DNA from: Myxococcales bacterium
GTDB lineage: Bacteria > Myxococcota_A > Polyangia > Polyangiales > Polyangiaceae
Assembly (NCBI GenBank): GCA_016706225.1
Contig: JADJKB010000025.1
Span: forward strand, 124,001 to 188,000
Direction: 5' to 3'
Length of the DNA: 64,000 nucleotides
Shown here piece after piece: positions 34,883 through 44,197 of the stretch. Made by a program: the position numbers and the translations under genes. Each line of letters opens with the position of its first letter. The stretch's first letter is position 1. The notes below the pieces were generated by a model. That model had not been told where the DNA came from. It did no database searches and saw nothing but the letters and a program-made list of their open reading frames with translations.

Positions 34883-36748
34883 CTACGGCACGAGGCCAGT
34901 CAGCGCGTAGGCGAAGGCGGCGCCGAAGTCCGGTGAGCCTCCGTCCGCCGAGGCGCCGTCATTCAGCGGCGCACCAACTACGAGCCTGGACCCCGAGATG
35001 GCGAGCCCGCTGCCAAAAGTGTCCCCGGCCGCTGCGGCGGGCGGTTTGACGTAGGCCTTTTGAGACCAAACGCCACCGCTGCGCGAAAATACGTACGCTG
35101 CTCCCGTGTTGGCGCTGCCGTCGTTCGGTGCGGCGCCAATGCCGGTGCCAATGCCATCCTCCTGAATGGCTCCCACCGCCAAGGCGTCGCCGTCGAGCGC
35201 AACACGCAAACCGAACCAATCGTCGACGCCGGTGTTCGAAGCCTTGATGTAAGCCTGCTGACTCCACGTCGTGCCGGTCCGGAGCATGACGTAGACGGCG
35301 CCGCTGTCCGTTGCTGCGTTGTTACTCTGGTTGCCGCCGATCCCCACGGAGCTGCTGTCTTCGGCGTAACCGCCGATCGCCAGGCTGTCGCCACTGAGGG
35401 ACAGCGCTTGGCCGAAGCGATCGTCCGAGCCCGGGTTGCTGGCCTTGAGGTATTCCTCTTGCGCCCAGGCTGCCCCGCTGCGTCGATACACATAGACTGC
35501 GCCGCTCGCCGAGAGTGTGTTGTCGTTCTGATTGCCGCCGGGGCCCGCAGCCGCGCTGTCCTCTCGATACGCGCCGACTGCCAGCGTGTCCCCGTCGATG
35601 TCGAGGGCTGCACCGAACCAATCATCAGCGCCTGTGTTGGAAGCCTTGACGTAAGCCTGTTGGCTCCAGGTGGTGCCTGCGCGCACGAACACGTATGCAG
35701 CGCCGCTGTTCGCAGCGGCAGTTCCCGTTTGACTACCTCCGACTCCGACGGCCTCGCTGTCCTCCAGGTATGCGCCGACCGCCAGCGTGTCACTGCTGAT
35801 CGCGACGGCGATGCCGAACCCATCGCTCTGCTCGGCGTTCGATGCCTTGACGTACGCCTCCTGGGTCCACGTGCTCCCGGAGCGGCGAAACACATAGGCC
35901 GCTCCGCTATCGGGCGCGCCGTTGTCGTCCGATCCTCCAACCCCCTTGGTGCTTCCGTCCTCAGCGTAGGCGCCGACAACCAGCGTATCGCCATCCAGAT
36001 CGATGGCGCTGCCGAACTTGTCGCCGGCGCCCGTGTTGACGCCGGTGACGGTCTGCTCGTGCTTCAGAGCGCCTCCGCTGCACCGGTACACGTAGACGGC
36101 CCCACCGCTCGAGAGCTCCGGGGCTCCGATCGCCAGTGTGTCGCCGGAAAGCGCCACGACGTGGCCGAAGCGCGAGCTTGTTACCGGCGACGGAGCTACG
36201 AGCGTGGTGAGCACGGCGGGGTTTGGGCTAGCCCAACAGTCGAGCGCCGCCGCGTCCTCGCCGACGGCATCCGTCGAACCGTCTGACCCGGAGTCGGAAC
36301 CCGCGGCGCCATCGAGGGATGCGTCGGAGCCGGCGTCGCTGCCGGCGGCTCCACCGCTCCCGGCACTGCCGCCCGTGGCGCTGCCGCCGGCTCCGCCTGT
36401 GCCCCCTCCGCCGCTGACTCCGCCCGTGCCTCCGCCGCTGATCCCGCCGCTCCCTCCGCCGCCGCTGACTCCGCCTGCGCCCCCGCCACCGATTCCACCG
36501 CCAGCGCCGCCGCTACTACCGCCTGTGCCCCCGCCGCTGGTGCCGCCTGTGCCACACGCACAGGGTCCGTAGCCTTTGCCGTCGGGGTTACATTTTTCGA
36601 ACCCCGCCAGGGCACCACAAGAGCACGCGCGTTGATCGCCGGGACCACAGACCTTGCCCGCGTCCGGATCGACGAGTTGCGAGGTCGAGGTGCTCGAGCA
36701 AGCGACGAACAAGAGCGCCAAAATCGCACCCCAGCCTGGATTCCCCAT
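34883..36748 (-). CDS. FG-GAP (integrin-alpha-like) repeat lipoprotein
   Basis: 621 aa. MGNPGWGAILALLFVACSST gives lipobox LFVAC. Next is a CDC-type mini-domain (QRACSCGALAGFEKCNPDG, about 39-57), a long Gly/Ser/Thr linker (about 68-140) and an acidic patch. The remainder has about six near-identical ~67-residue FG-GAP repeats: GDTLAVGAYLEDS, GAAYVFRR, then WTQEAYVKASN, each with DxDGD calcium-like loops. The repeats fold as a beta-propeller that binds Ca2+ and ligands in other proteins, so a surface adhesion or scaffold role is likely. Repeat identity at DNA level suggests recent internal expansion. Confidence 0.9.
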   Translation of the reverse strand: MGNPGWGAILALLFVACSSTSTSQLVDPDAGKVCGPGDQRACSCGALAGFEKCNPDGKGYGPCACGTGGTSGGGTGGSSGGAGGGIGGGGAGGVSGGGGSGGISGGGTGGVSGGGGTGGAGGSATGGSAGSGGAAGSDAGSDASLDGAAGSDSGSDGSTDAVGEDAAALDCWASPNPAVLTTLVAPSPVTSSRFGHVVALSGDTLAIGAPELSSGGAVYVYRCSGGALKHEQTVTGVNTGAGDKFGSAIDLDGDTLVVGAYAEDGSTKGVGGSDDNGAPDSGAAYVFRRSGSTWTQEAYVKASNAEQSDGFGIAVAISSDTLAVGAYLEDSEAVGVGGSQTGTAAANSGAAYVFVRAGTTWSQQAYVKASNTGADDWFGAALDIDGDTLAVGAYREDSAAAGPGGNQNDNTLSASGAVYVYRRSGAAWAQEEYLKASNPGSDDRFGQALSLSGDSLAIGGYAEDSSSVGIGGNQSNNAATDSGAVYVMLRTGTTWSQQAYIKASNTGVDDWFGLRVALDGDALAVGAIQEDGIGTGIGAAPNDGSANTGAAYVFSRSGGVWSQKAYVKPPAAAAGDTFGSGLAISGSRLVVGAPLNDGASADGGSPDFGAAFAYALTGLVP

Positions 36749-37100
36749 GCGGGCATCATGCCACGAAAGCGCAGGGCTACCTCATCGATCCACGCAGGAA
36801 GAGCGCGCGCCTCCGCGCGCGGGGGATGCCATCGGGTCGGTAGGCGCTCGGGCGCCGTAGATGTCGCGACTCGGACCAGCGCCGAGGGCCGCAACTCTCA
36901 GTTGATCAGCGCGGCGCTCGCGGAGCTCGGCGACTGAACGGCGCCGCGAGAAGCATCCGCCGGTCGCGGCGCGGCGAGAGCCGAGCAGAGCGCCCTCATC
37001 AGCAAATATTCCCCCGCGCTGCCCGCTCGCCCATGAGTTCGTTGCCAGCATCAGCACCGACGTCGACCCATCGCGCTCGGCGCGATGCTAGGCTCGTGGG
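36749..37100. other. Intergenic stretch, 352 bp
   Basis: Divergent promoter region between two lipoprotein genes. A plus-strand frame ends at 36937 with VDVATRTSAEGRNSQLISAA then LAELGD, coding-like but without a start; it may be the tail of a lost gene. Nothing else recognised. Confidence 0.35.
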
Positions 37101-37814
37101 GTGGCCGGGTTGGATACGAACCGTGGGGTTCGGGCGCTCGAACTGGCGCTCGGCCTTGCCTGTATGGCGTGCGCTGGTGGCGAGGAAGACCTTTTGCCCG
37201 CCGCAGGCACTGGCGGAGGCCCGGCTGATGCCAGCTCCGACCTGGTCACCGTCGAAGACTCCGCGTGGGGCGTGGGCGGCAGCGCCTCCGACGCAGCCGG
37301 GAGCGGAGGGAGCGCGGGTGGAGGGGGAAGCTCGAGCGGCGGGGGAACTTCGAGCGACGGCGGCCTAGTCGCCGAGTACCTGCACCCGGGGCGCACCTAC
37401 GACGAAGAGAGCGCGTACGTGAAGTGGAGCGGCTACGTCGAGTTCGTTCCGCTAGCGCACAAGGATGGCACGAGCTTGCCACCGAGCGAGGGTGGCGGAA
37501 GTTGCGCCTCGGGGTGCACCGAGCAGGTGACCAAGATCTCCGACGGCGCCTCGGTCTGGGGACTCTTCAAAGGTGTCACGAGCATCAACGTGCAGCTCGC
37601 GTCGACGAGCGAGGCCGGCGTCGGAACCGGTGTCTTCGAGGCCTGCAATCAGAGCGTGGGCAGCTACCCGCTCAGCGCACCCGGCTCGGGGCAGCCAGGG
37701 TTCAACAACTTCCCCGCCACGGCCTGGAGCGTTCCGACGCAGGGCGAGTGTGTCTGGAAGGTCACCGCCAAAGGTGGGTTCGTCTACTTCCGCGCGGTAA
37801 CCGTCACTCCGTGA
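37101..37814 (+). CDS. Gly-linker lipoprotein, 237 aa
   Basis: GTG start gives MAGLDTNRGVRALELALGLA then lipobox CMAC. A ~70-residue Gly/Ser/Asp linker follows. The ~140-residue mature domain (EYLHPGRTYDEESAYVKWSG onward) has a Cys pair SCASGCTEQVTK and several aromatic strands, and looks all-beta, but I do not recognise it. The annotation rests on the signal, the linker and the biased third positions. Confidence 0.75.
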   Translation: MAGLDTNRGVRALELALGLACMACAGGEEDLLPAAGTGGGPADASSDLVTVEDSAWGVGGSASDAAGSGGSAGGGGSSSGGGTSSDGGLVAEYLHPGRTYDEESAYVKWSGYVEFVPLAHKDGTSLPPSEGGGSCASGCTEQVTKISDGASVWGLFKGVTSINVQLASTSEAGVGTGVFEACNQSVGSYPLSAPGSGQPGFNNFPATAWSVPTQGECVWKVTAKGGFVYFRAVTVTP

Positions 37815-37934
37815 GACAGGGCTTCGGTCGAGCGGGGCTGCGGGCTCTGCCCGCGATTTTGACCGCGCGGATGAGCTCCAGCAGGGCCGCCTTGCGAGAT
37901 CCACGGTCAGCGACTCGGGCGAGCCGTCGCGCCA

Positions 37935-39149
37935 TTACGGCACTACGTCGGCTGTTCGCGCGTCCTTCAGCAGTTTCCAGAAGGTCGTGAGCTGCTCTCC
38001 TTTGAGCTCCCACGAACCGGTCGGGGAGTTCAGGGAGCTGTCGAAGGCCGACAAACCCACCACGCGCGCGCCTTTCCCGTCCTTGTTCGAGCCCGCGGCC
38101 GCGTCGTACCACTCTTGGACACGCAGACCAGCCGCGGCATCGGTGCCGCGCACGCCCCACTCACCGACCGCAACGTCGACGCCCTTGCCCTTGGCCCAGG
38201 TGCGGACCGTCGCCCAGGTCGTGGTGAGCAGCGAGGCTTCCGCGTCCCGGTAGTGATCGACTCCGACGAAGTCGTAGATGCCGGCCTTCCACCACTCTTC
38301 CGGGTTGCGGCCGGACTTGGGATCCCATGTCCACGACATCAAGATGGGAGCGAGCGCAACGTTGCCGACCTTCGTGGCGGTCATGCGCAGGCGGACGCGT
38401 TCGTTCATCGCGACGTGTCCCTTTGGCCCCGCGGGATCGTCGGGCGAGTTCGTGCCGCCTCCGCCTTCGGGCTCGTGATGCAGCGTCAACCACACGGGAC
38501 CTTTCAGCGCGGCGAGTGCGGTGAGCATCTGATCGATCTCGGCGTCATGAGTGCCCGCGCCCATCGCGGCCCACGATGGCGTCTTGACGCTCACCCACGG
38601 CAACCGCTGATGTGCGAGATCGTCCTTCGCGATGGTGATCATCGACGTGGTGCGCTGCGACCATTGGAAAAAGGTCCGGCGCACAGCGAGCGGGTGACCC
38701 GCCGGCGTCTCGTGACGCACGACCGGATCGCCGTTGCCAGACACCGCCGCTCCCCAGACCAGCATTCCGGCTGGCGCTTGGCCCGGATAGTCGGGCTGAG
38801 CGCTGTTGCCGCCGGTTCCCGCGCCGCCGGTTCCGTTGCCGCCAGTTCCCGCGCCGCCTGTCCCCGAGCCCGCTGTCCCGCCGCTCGCACTGCCGGCTGC
38901 CCCGCCACTCGCGCTGCCGGCTGCCCCGCCACTCGCACTGCCGGCAGCTCCGCCGCTCGCGCTGCCCGCCGCTCCGCCACTCGAGCTGCCGGACGAGCCG
39001 CCCGAGCTGCCACCGCCAGTCGCAGCGCCGCCCGAAGCGACTCCGCCGGATGACGCGCCACCGCTTCCGCCACCGTCCTCGCCGCCACATCCAACCGCGA
39101 GGGGCGCAAGGAGCATGCAGACGACCGAGGCAATGTTGCGCGAGTTCAT
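37935..39149 (-). CDS. Lipoprotein with GH26-like glycoside hydrolase (TIM-barrel) domain
   Basis: 404 aa. MNSRNIASVVCMLLAPLAVG leads to lipobox AVGC. A ~110-residue linker with five repeats of SASGGAAG precedes a ~275-residue TIM-barrel-like domain. Seen: GPVWLTLHHEPEGGGG (acid/base Glu in the 'RPHHEMNG' position of GH26), LAPILMSWTWDPKSG, YDFVGVDHYRD and DVAVGEWGVRG (nucleophile Glu). Both expected Glu are present, so an active glycanase (mannanase-like or related) anchored to the envelope is plausible; the substrate is not inferable. Start ATG 39149 preferred over one eight codons upstream. Confidence 0.82.
   Translation of the reverse strand: MNSRNIASVVCMLLAPLAVGCGGEDGGGSGGASSGGVASGGAATGGGSSGGSSGSSSGGAAGSASGGAAGSASGGAAGSASGGAAGSASGGTAGSGTGGAGTGGNGTGGAGTGGNSAQPDYPGQAPAGMLVWGAAVSGNGDPVVRHETPAGHPLAVRRTFFQWSQRTTSMITIAKDDLAHQRLPWVSVKTPSWAAMGAGTHDAEIDQMLTALAALKGPVWLTLHHEPEGGGGTNSPDDPAGPKGHVAMNERVRLRMTATKVGNVALAPILMSWTWDPKSGRNPEEWWKAGIYDFVGVDHYRDAEASLLTTTWATVRTWAKGKGVDVAVGEWGVRGTDAAAGLRVQEWYDAAAGSNKDGKGARVVGLSAFDSSLNSPTGSWELKGEQLTTFWKLLKDARTADVVP
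38881..39000 (-). repeat. Five 24-bp tandem units encoding SASGGAAG linker
   Basis: Units at 38881, 38905, 38929, 38953 and 38977 differ at a few positions only. They lie in frame inside the lipoprotein linker, so copy-number change would lengthen or shorten the linker by eight residues without breaking the reading frame. Confidence 0.8.
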
Positions 39150-39608
39150 GCAAAGACGCTGAGCAGTGTTCATGCCAGCCTTCCGATCGCTTCACTGTAG
39201 GCCATTTACGCACCCGCGGAGCCGACAAGTGTGACACGGCCGGTCACACTGCAAAGGGCCTTCCTGGCAGGGTGTGACCCGCGGCGTCTCAGTTCGGGTT
39301 CAGCCCGCGGGATGGCGATTCGTCTCGCCGGTGCTGAGCTTCGCGCAGGCCTGCCGCTCTCGCCTTCGCCCCAGGATCGGCGGCGGGCATCGCACGGCCG
39401 CGATCGCCGTGCTCACGCCCTGAGACGGTCCGGGCACACCCGCACGCGTGCGCCCCGTGCGGCCAGCAAGCGGTTCCGCCGCCTCGGCTCGGGCCGCCAC
39501 CCCAAGCGGCTCAAGGGTGTGCCGGCTGCCTCGACCCGTCCCCGCGGCTGGGATATGGTTTGGCGGGTGCCATGCTGCGCGTGCACGCGCGGCGGCCGGG
39601 GAGAAACC
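39150..39608. other. Intergenic stretch, 459 bp
   Basis: Divergent region upstream of the GH26-like and PAN genes. Both strands give only Arg/Ala-rich frames without similarity. A weak GGGGAGA ribosome site precedes the PAN gene start. Confidence 0.5.
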
Positions 39609-40337
39609 ATGCGACTCGTGCAATCAGTTCTGTGGGTCTGCGCCATTCTGACGGGCGCCGCTGCTCCACCTGCCTTGGCCCAGCCCGTGCCCGCGGGTCC
39701 TGCCGATCTCAGCGTATCCAACCTGACGCTGAACGGCGAGTTCAACCCCGGCGGACGCGTTCAATTTGGGGTAACGGTCAACGCCACGGGGAAATTCCCC
39801 AAGGCGGACCGCCAGCTGACTTACGCCTTCCAGGTTTGCCGCGAACAGACCTCCGCCACGTGCACAGGAGTCGCAACTGGCGTGGTCAAGTACACACCGG
39901 GCTCGGTGACACAGATCGTCACGGATTGGAAGCGAATCACTCCGTGGCTGCCGGCTGGCGGGGCCTCACCTACTCGCATCATGGTGTTCGTGAAGGATCA
40001 GGCGCTGCAGGAGGACTTCGCCAACAACGAGCAGTGGAGCCCGGTTAGCGTCGGGACCCTGCCGCGAGCCCCGTACGCCTACCAGAAGTTCGACGATCGC
40101 GAGATTGACAAGCACAATTCCGCGAAGCTGAGCAAGGTCAGTCGCGACGCATGTCTACTGGCCTGCTCCGCAGACTCGTTGTGCAAGAGCGTGGACTACG
40201 CACCCAAGACCAAGACCTGCTACCTCCAGCATGTCCACCGGAAAGACGTAGGCGGGGCTTACATCAAGTCCTCGAAATACGATCACTATGCCCGTCCCTG
40301 CCAGCTGGACGACAGCCCGCAAAAGTGCGGTACTTGA
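39609..40337 (+). CDS. Secreted protein with C-terminal PAN/Apple domain
   Basis: 242 aa. MRLVQSVLWVCAILTGAAAP is a Sec signal peptide ending ALA-Q. The first ~140 residues are an Ig-like/CARDB-like beta domain (ADLSVSNLTLNGEFNPGGRV). The C-terminus has a PAN/Apple-like Cys pattern: ACLLACSADSLCKSVDYAPK, then KTCYLQH, with four to six Cys typical of protein- or sugar-binding PAN folds. Probably a secreted or periplasmic binding protein; no lipobox. The gene is followed 86 bases later by the LamG lipoprotein. Confidence 0.78.
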   Translation: MRLVQSVLWVCAILTGAAAPPALAQPVPAGPADLSVSNLTLNGEFNPGGRVQFGVTVNATGKFPKADRQLTYAFQVCREQTSATCTGVATGVVKYTPGSVTQIVTDWKRITPWLPAGGASPTRIMVFVKDQALQEDFANNEQWSPVSVGTLPRAPYAYQKFDDREIDKHNSAKLSKVSRDACLLACSADSLCKSVDYAPKTKTCYLQHVHRKDVGGAYIKSSKYDHYARPCQLDDSPQKCGT

Positions 40338-40423
40338 CTCGAGAGCGCTTCGACACCGGCGCGACACTCTCGGGCGAAGGCGCCTCTGCGTCATCTCTCG
40401 AGAAGCGCTATGTTTCCCGAGTC

Positions 40424-41617
40424 GTGCTCCTCAGGCGGCGTGCAGTCGAGGTGGTGCGAGCTGGGACGTTGGCCCTCGCGTCGGTACCACTCTTGTTCGC
40501 GGGCTGCCGTGAGCCGACGGAAATTACGGTGACCTTGCGCACCGACGTTGGATGCGCCGACGTCTCCGAGACCAGCCTGAGCGTCGGTAGCCTGACGACG
40601 CTGGCCGGGAAACCCCCGGTCTCGACCCGGAAAGGTTGCAGCGACCCGAGCGGCCGCATCGGCTCGTTGGTCATCGTCCCGAGTGGCGACAACGACGACG
40701 AGGTCGCCATCCAGGTCATCACCACCATCAACGGCCTCCCAAGCAGCGCGTGTGACGCCAGCAAGCCCTCGAGCGACTGCATCGTCGCGCGTCGTGCCTT
40801 ACGCTTCGTGCCCCACACGCCGCTCGATTTGCCGATCGAGCTCAGCGCGAGCTGTCTGGGCAAGGTTTGCTCCCCAGAGCAGACTTGTCTGGGCGGTGTT
40901 TGTGTCGCTGCGAAGCTGCCCGACCCGGCGGCCTGCACCACCCCCGGCGGTTGCGCGGTGGTCGGAGATGCTGGCCCTGATGTCGCCGTCGACGCGACCG
41001 CCGACGCATCTCAATCGGACCTGGTCGCGTGGTTCGATTTCGAGGACACACAGGGCTCCATTGTCCTGGACCTCTCGGGCAACGGCAATCACGGCACGCT
41101 GCTGGGCGCCAGCGCGCAAGCGGGAGCGGGACACAACGGGAGTGTTGGGCTCGTGCTCACGGCGTTGGACACACTGAGTGTCGGGCCCAGCCCCATCCTG
41201 GCCGCGATCGATCAGAACAGCGGCGTCACCGTGTCGGCCTGGGTGAGCGTGAAGGCGAACCCCACCGCCCTTGGATTCATCTTCGACCATGACCCCACTC
41301 CGGGCATCGACGACCTCGAAGCCTGGCTCACCGCGACGCACGTTTGCGGCGACGCGGTTCCGAGCCACCAGACACCAACCTGCACGCCGAGACCTGTGGC
41401 ACTTGGCGCTTGGTTCCATGTCGCAATGACCGCGAATGCCTCCACCCTCGCGCTCTTCGTGAACGGGGTCTTTGCCCTCTCCAATGGGGCACCGCCTCCC
41501 CAGTTCGCGCTGACCAAGACCTCGTATTTCGGGTTCGACTGGGCGGGTACCATGGACGACCTGCGGATCTACAACCGGGTGCTGTCCGACACTGAGATCG
41601 CGGCGCTGGCGAAGTGA
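40424..41617 (+). CDS. LamG-domain lipoprotein (paralogue A)
   Basis: 397 aa. GTG start gives MLLRRRAVEVVRAGTLALAS, lipobox LLFAGC; GTG codons at 40451 and 40454 are alternatives. N-terminal ~150-residue domain with REPTEITVTLRTDVGC and the strands RFVPHTPLDLPIELSAS, then a CLGKVCSPEQTCLGGVC Cys motif, an acidic Asp/Ala linker and a C-terminal LamG jelly roll (about 190-395: WFDFEDTQG, GNGNHGTLLG, SAWVSVKANP, MDDLRIYNRVLSDTEIAAL). LamG folds bind sugars or proteins. It is a clear paralogue of the gene at 44198-45493, in inverted orientation. Confidence 0.88.
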   Translation: MLLRRRAVEVVRAGTLALASVPLLFAGCREPTEITVTLRTDVGCADVSETSLSVGSLTTLAGKPPVSTRKGCSDPSGRIGSLVIVPSGDNDDEVAIQVITTINGLPSSACDASKPSSDCIVARRALRFVPHTPLDLPIELSASCLGKVCSPEQTCLGGVCVAAKLPDPAACTTPGGCAVVGDAGPDVAVDATADASQSDLVAWFDFEDTQGSIVLDLSGNGNHGTLLGASAQAGAGHNGSVGLVLTALDTLSVGPSPILAAIDQNSGVTVSAWVSVKANPTALGFIFDHDPTPGIDDLEAWLTATHVCGDAVPSHQTPTCTPRPVALGAWFHVAMTANASTLALFVNGVFALSNGAPPPQFALTKTSYFGFDWAGTMDDLRIYNRVLSDTEIAALAK

Positions 41618-41660
41618 GTGCCGCGCGGCACGTCAGCGTCGGCTCGCGCCCTTTCGGGCG
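41618..41660. terminator. Candidate convergent terminators (two hairpins)
   Basis: Between converging genes: a perfect 14-base palindrome GTGCCGCGCGGCAC at 41618-41631 and a second small hairpin CGCCC-TTTC-GGGCG at 41647-41660. No long T-tract, so factor-independent termination is uncertain. Confidence 0.35.
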
Positions 41661-41669
41661 AAACTCGAG

Positions 41670-42608
41670 TCAGAACCGAACGAGCGGTCCTGCGACCTGG
41701 CCGGGTGCCATGTCGCCCGTGTCCGGATCGCGCTCGGTGAGCAGTGCGTAGGTGAGCACCGCCCCGCCCACGACCGCGACACCCACTCCGGTCCAGAACC
41801 ACCAGCGCGAAAGCAACCCCGGCGGTTTGTCGAGCGGCACGCTGATCTCGTTCCTGGCGCCCGCGGCCATCTCGACGCTCGTGTCGGCCTCGTCGTAGTC
41901 GGGGTGCCGCACGACCACGCGGTGCCTGCCGGCCGGGAGGGCCATCTGCACCGGGACCGCCCCCAGCCGTTTGCCATCGACGAACACGGTTGCGCCCGCG
42001 ATCGGGGAGTTGACGATCAGGAGCCCGCTCGAGGACTTCGAGAGTAGCTTGGCCACCAGGGAGACCTTGCCCCCGCCGGTCAGAGTGACGGTCTGCTTGA
42101 ACGGTTGATAGCCGTCGGCGTTGACCTCGATCACGGCCTTGCCCGCGTTCACCCAGAGTGGCTTGGCGAACGGTGTCGTCCCGAGCACCTTGGCACGCAG
42201 GAGGACTCGGGCGCCGTTCACGTTGCATTGCACGTCGAGCTCGCTGACCCTGTTTCTCACTCGCGCCAGCAACTCGTCGAGCTTCTTGACCCGGGACTTC
42301 AGCTCGGGCGGCGCGTCACGCTCGAAGGCCTGGAGCTGCTCGAGCGCCTCCGGATACCGCGCCAGGGCCTCGTACGCTCGGCCCCGGTTGTAGAGCAGCG
42401 CCGGTGAGGGCTCCAGTGAGTAGGCTCGGTTGTACAGGTCGAGGGCGCGCTCGTAGTCGATGCGCTGCATGGCCTCGTCGCCTTGCGCTTTCAGATCCAC
42501 CGCCGTCGGCTCGGCTGCGGGCTCGGCCCAGGCGGACGCTGTCATGAACAACATGACCCCTGCGGCGAGCGCGGCCAGCCAGAGCGAGAGTGCGCGCGGA
42601 CGAATCAT
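41670..42608 (-). CDS. TPR plus PEGA-domain membrane protein
   Basis: 312 aa. Sec signal peptide MIRPRALSLWLAALAAGVML ending near AWA. TPR-like helices (about residues 38-110: ALDLYNRAYSLEPSPALLYN, RAYEALARYPEALEQL), a coiled stretch, then beta domains with a PEGA repeat (GATVFVDGKRLGAVPVQMAL, about 215-235) and a C-terminal membrane helix (WWFWTGVGVAVVGGAVLTYA, about 268-290). PEGA domains are cell-wall/surface beta folds. Its ATG overlaps the kinase stop by four bases (ATGA), so the kinase and this protein are translationally coupled and probably a sensor/effector pair. Confidence 0.88.
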   Translation of the reverse strand: MIRPRALSLWLAALAAGVMLFMTASAWAEPAAEPTAVDLKAQGDEAMQRIDYERALDLYNRAYSLEPSPALLYNRGRAYEALARYPEALEQLQAFERDAPPELKSRVKKLDELLARVRNRVSELDVQCNVNGARVLLRAKVLGTTPFAKPLWVNAGKAVIEVNADGYQPFKQTVTLTGGGKVSLVAKLLSKSSSGLLIVNSPIAGATVFVDGKRLGAVPVQMALPAGRHRVVVRHPDYDEADTSVEMAAGARNEISVPLDKPPGLLSRWWFWTGVGVAVVGGAVLTYALLTERDPDTGDMAPGQVAGPLVRF

Positions 42609-43987
42609 AACGTCAGTGGGATCCCAGGGTCTTTTGCCTCGGGCTTCGGGGTCGGCTTTTCTGGCCCCGGCTTCGAAGGGGCCGACGGTAGCGCGTTCGG
42701 CGGCTTTTGCGGCCGAGTTTTCGGCGGGGACAGCCCCGCCTGCGGGCTGACTTCCGCCGACGCGCGGGGCTCGACCGCCGGCCGCGGCTCAGGCTCCGGA
42801 CTCACCGGACTCGACAACAACGGTGCAGGCACCGCCTCTGCAGCCGTTCGGACCGGCTCGGGCGCGGCGGCGCGGCCGTCCAGGGCATACCAGAGCAGGC
42901 CCGCGATCGACGCCAGCGCCAGCGCCGCAAGACTCAAGCCCAGCGCCCGCGGCTTGGGCCGCGGCGGCTCCATGGCCACGGTCAAGGCCGGCCGAGCGTT
43001 CGCGTCGGACGCAGAATCGACGGGCGGGCCCGACGCGAGCAACGTCGGCGCGTCGGTGAGAACGGGTGGAGTCGTCGCCGGGTTCGAGGGGTTGCTCGTC
43101 GCCAGCGGCTCTGGCACCCAGGTGCCGCTCACACCGAAGGGAGCCAGGGTTCGAGCCAGCTCCTCGACCGTCTGGAAACGTCGTTCTGGAGCTTTCTCCA
43201 GAGCACGCATGATCACTGCTACCAGGGCGTCTGGCAGGTCGGAGCGGTGCACGCGCGGGCTCGGGACCGGATCCGCGGTGATGGCTGCGACCACGGCGGT
43301 GGGGTTTTCCCCGTGGAACGGCGTCGTGCCGGTGAGTAGCTCGTACAAGATCACGCCGAGCGACCAGATGTCGGAGCGAGCATCGGCGCGCTTCGCGGAG
43401 CGGATTTGCTCCGGCGACATGTACAGCGGTGTGCCCAGCGCCGAGTGCGTGGCGGTGACCGACGAGTCGCCGTCGGACAGCTTCGAGATGCCAAAATCCA
43501 GCAGCTTCAGCGTTCGATTCGGTCCGTCCCCGCACAGGAAGAGGTTGTGCGGTTTCAGGTCGCGGTGAACGATGCCGCGCGCGTGGGCCTCCTGCACGGC
43601 AGAGCACGCTTGAAGCAGGTACCCCACTGCTTCGGTTACCGGCAGGCTGCGGCGCTCCGTGAGCTCCGAGTCCAGGTCGCGCCCCTCGAGGAACTCCATC
43701 ACGATGAACGGTGTCCCGTCAGGGAGTGAGTCGACGTCGAAGATGCGGGCGACGTTCACGCTGCGGAGCTTCGCTGCCATGCGTGCCTCGCGTTCGAAGC
43801 GCATCACGATTTCTTTGGACTGGCGGTCCTGCTCACGGAGCAGCTTGATGGCGACGCGTTCGCCGAGGCGCCGATGCATGGCCTCGTAGACGACGCCCAT
43901 GCCGCCTTCGCCCACCCGTCGCAAGATTTCGTACTTGCCCGCGAGGAGCTCGCCGTCGAGGGGGGTGGAGTGTGGAGCTTGGATCAC
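42605..43987 (-). CDS. Membrane Ser/Thr protein kinase
   Basis: 460 aa. Kinase domain at about 19-280: loop VGEGGMGVVYEA (25-36), Lys in VAIKLL (K48), HRDLKPHNLF (141-150), DFGISK (164-169), GTPLYMSPEQ (185-194), all catalytic residues present. A Pro/Ala linker leads to one membrane helix (about 349-369), and the C-terminal ~90 residues are Pro-rich and presumably extracytoplasmic. Standard myxobacterial layout. The stop overlaps the ATG of the TPR/PEGA gene. A LamG lipoprotein lies on each side of the pair. Confidence 0.95.
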   Translation of the reverse strand: MIQAPHSTPLDGELLAGKYEILRRVGEGGMGVVYEAMHRRLGERVAIKLLREQDRQSKEIVMRFEREARMAAKLRSVNVARIFDVDSLPDGTPFIVMEFLEGRDLDSELTERRSLPVTEAVGYLLQACSAVQEAHARGIVHRDLKPHNLFLCGDGPNRTLKLLDFGISKLSDGDSSVTATHSALGTPLYMSPEQIRSAKRADARSDIWSLGVILYELLTGTTPFHGENPTAVVAAITADPVPSPRVHRSDLPDALVAVIMRALEKAPERRFQTVEELARTLAPFGVSGTWVPEPLATSNPSNPATTPPVLTDAPTLLASGPPVDSASDANARPALTVAMEPPRPKPRALGLSLAALALASIAGLLWYALDGRAAAPEPVRTAAEAVPAPLLSSPVSPEPEPRPAVEPRASAEVSPQAGLSPPKTRPQKPPNALPSAPSKPGPEKPTPKPEAKDPGIPLTL

Positions 43988-44197
43988 GAGCCGCGCACCC
44001 CTGACCGGCGGTTCGGCGTGCGCAGCGCAGCGGACGAGCGCCCGTGGGCAAGAGCAGTCCGGGCCAGCGGCAGAGCGCCGGCACGGAAGCTTGTCGACGC
44101 GCGAGGCGGTCCAGGCATTGGAGGCAGGATAGCGCGGCCGCCCGCGCTTCGCGACTTCGCAGTCACCCGCCCGAGCTCCCCGCTCGCCGCCACCGAC

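Noticed and set aside
35060..36286. 408-aa plus-strand frame opposite the FG-GAP lipoprotein
   Set aside because: Repeated antisense of FG-GAP blades; no motif or signal.
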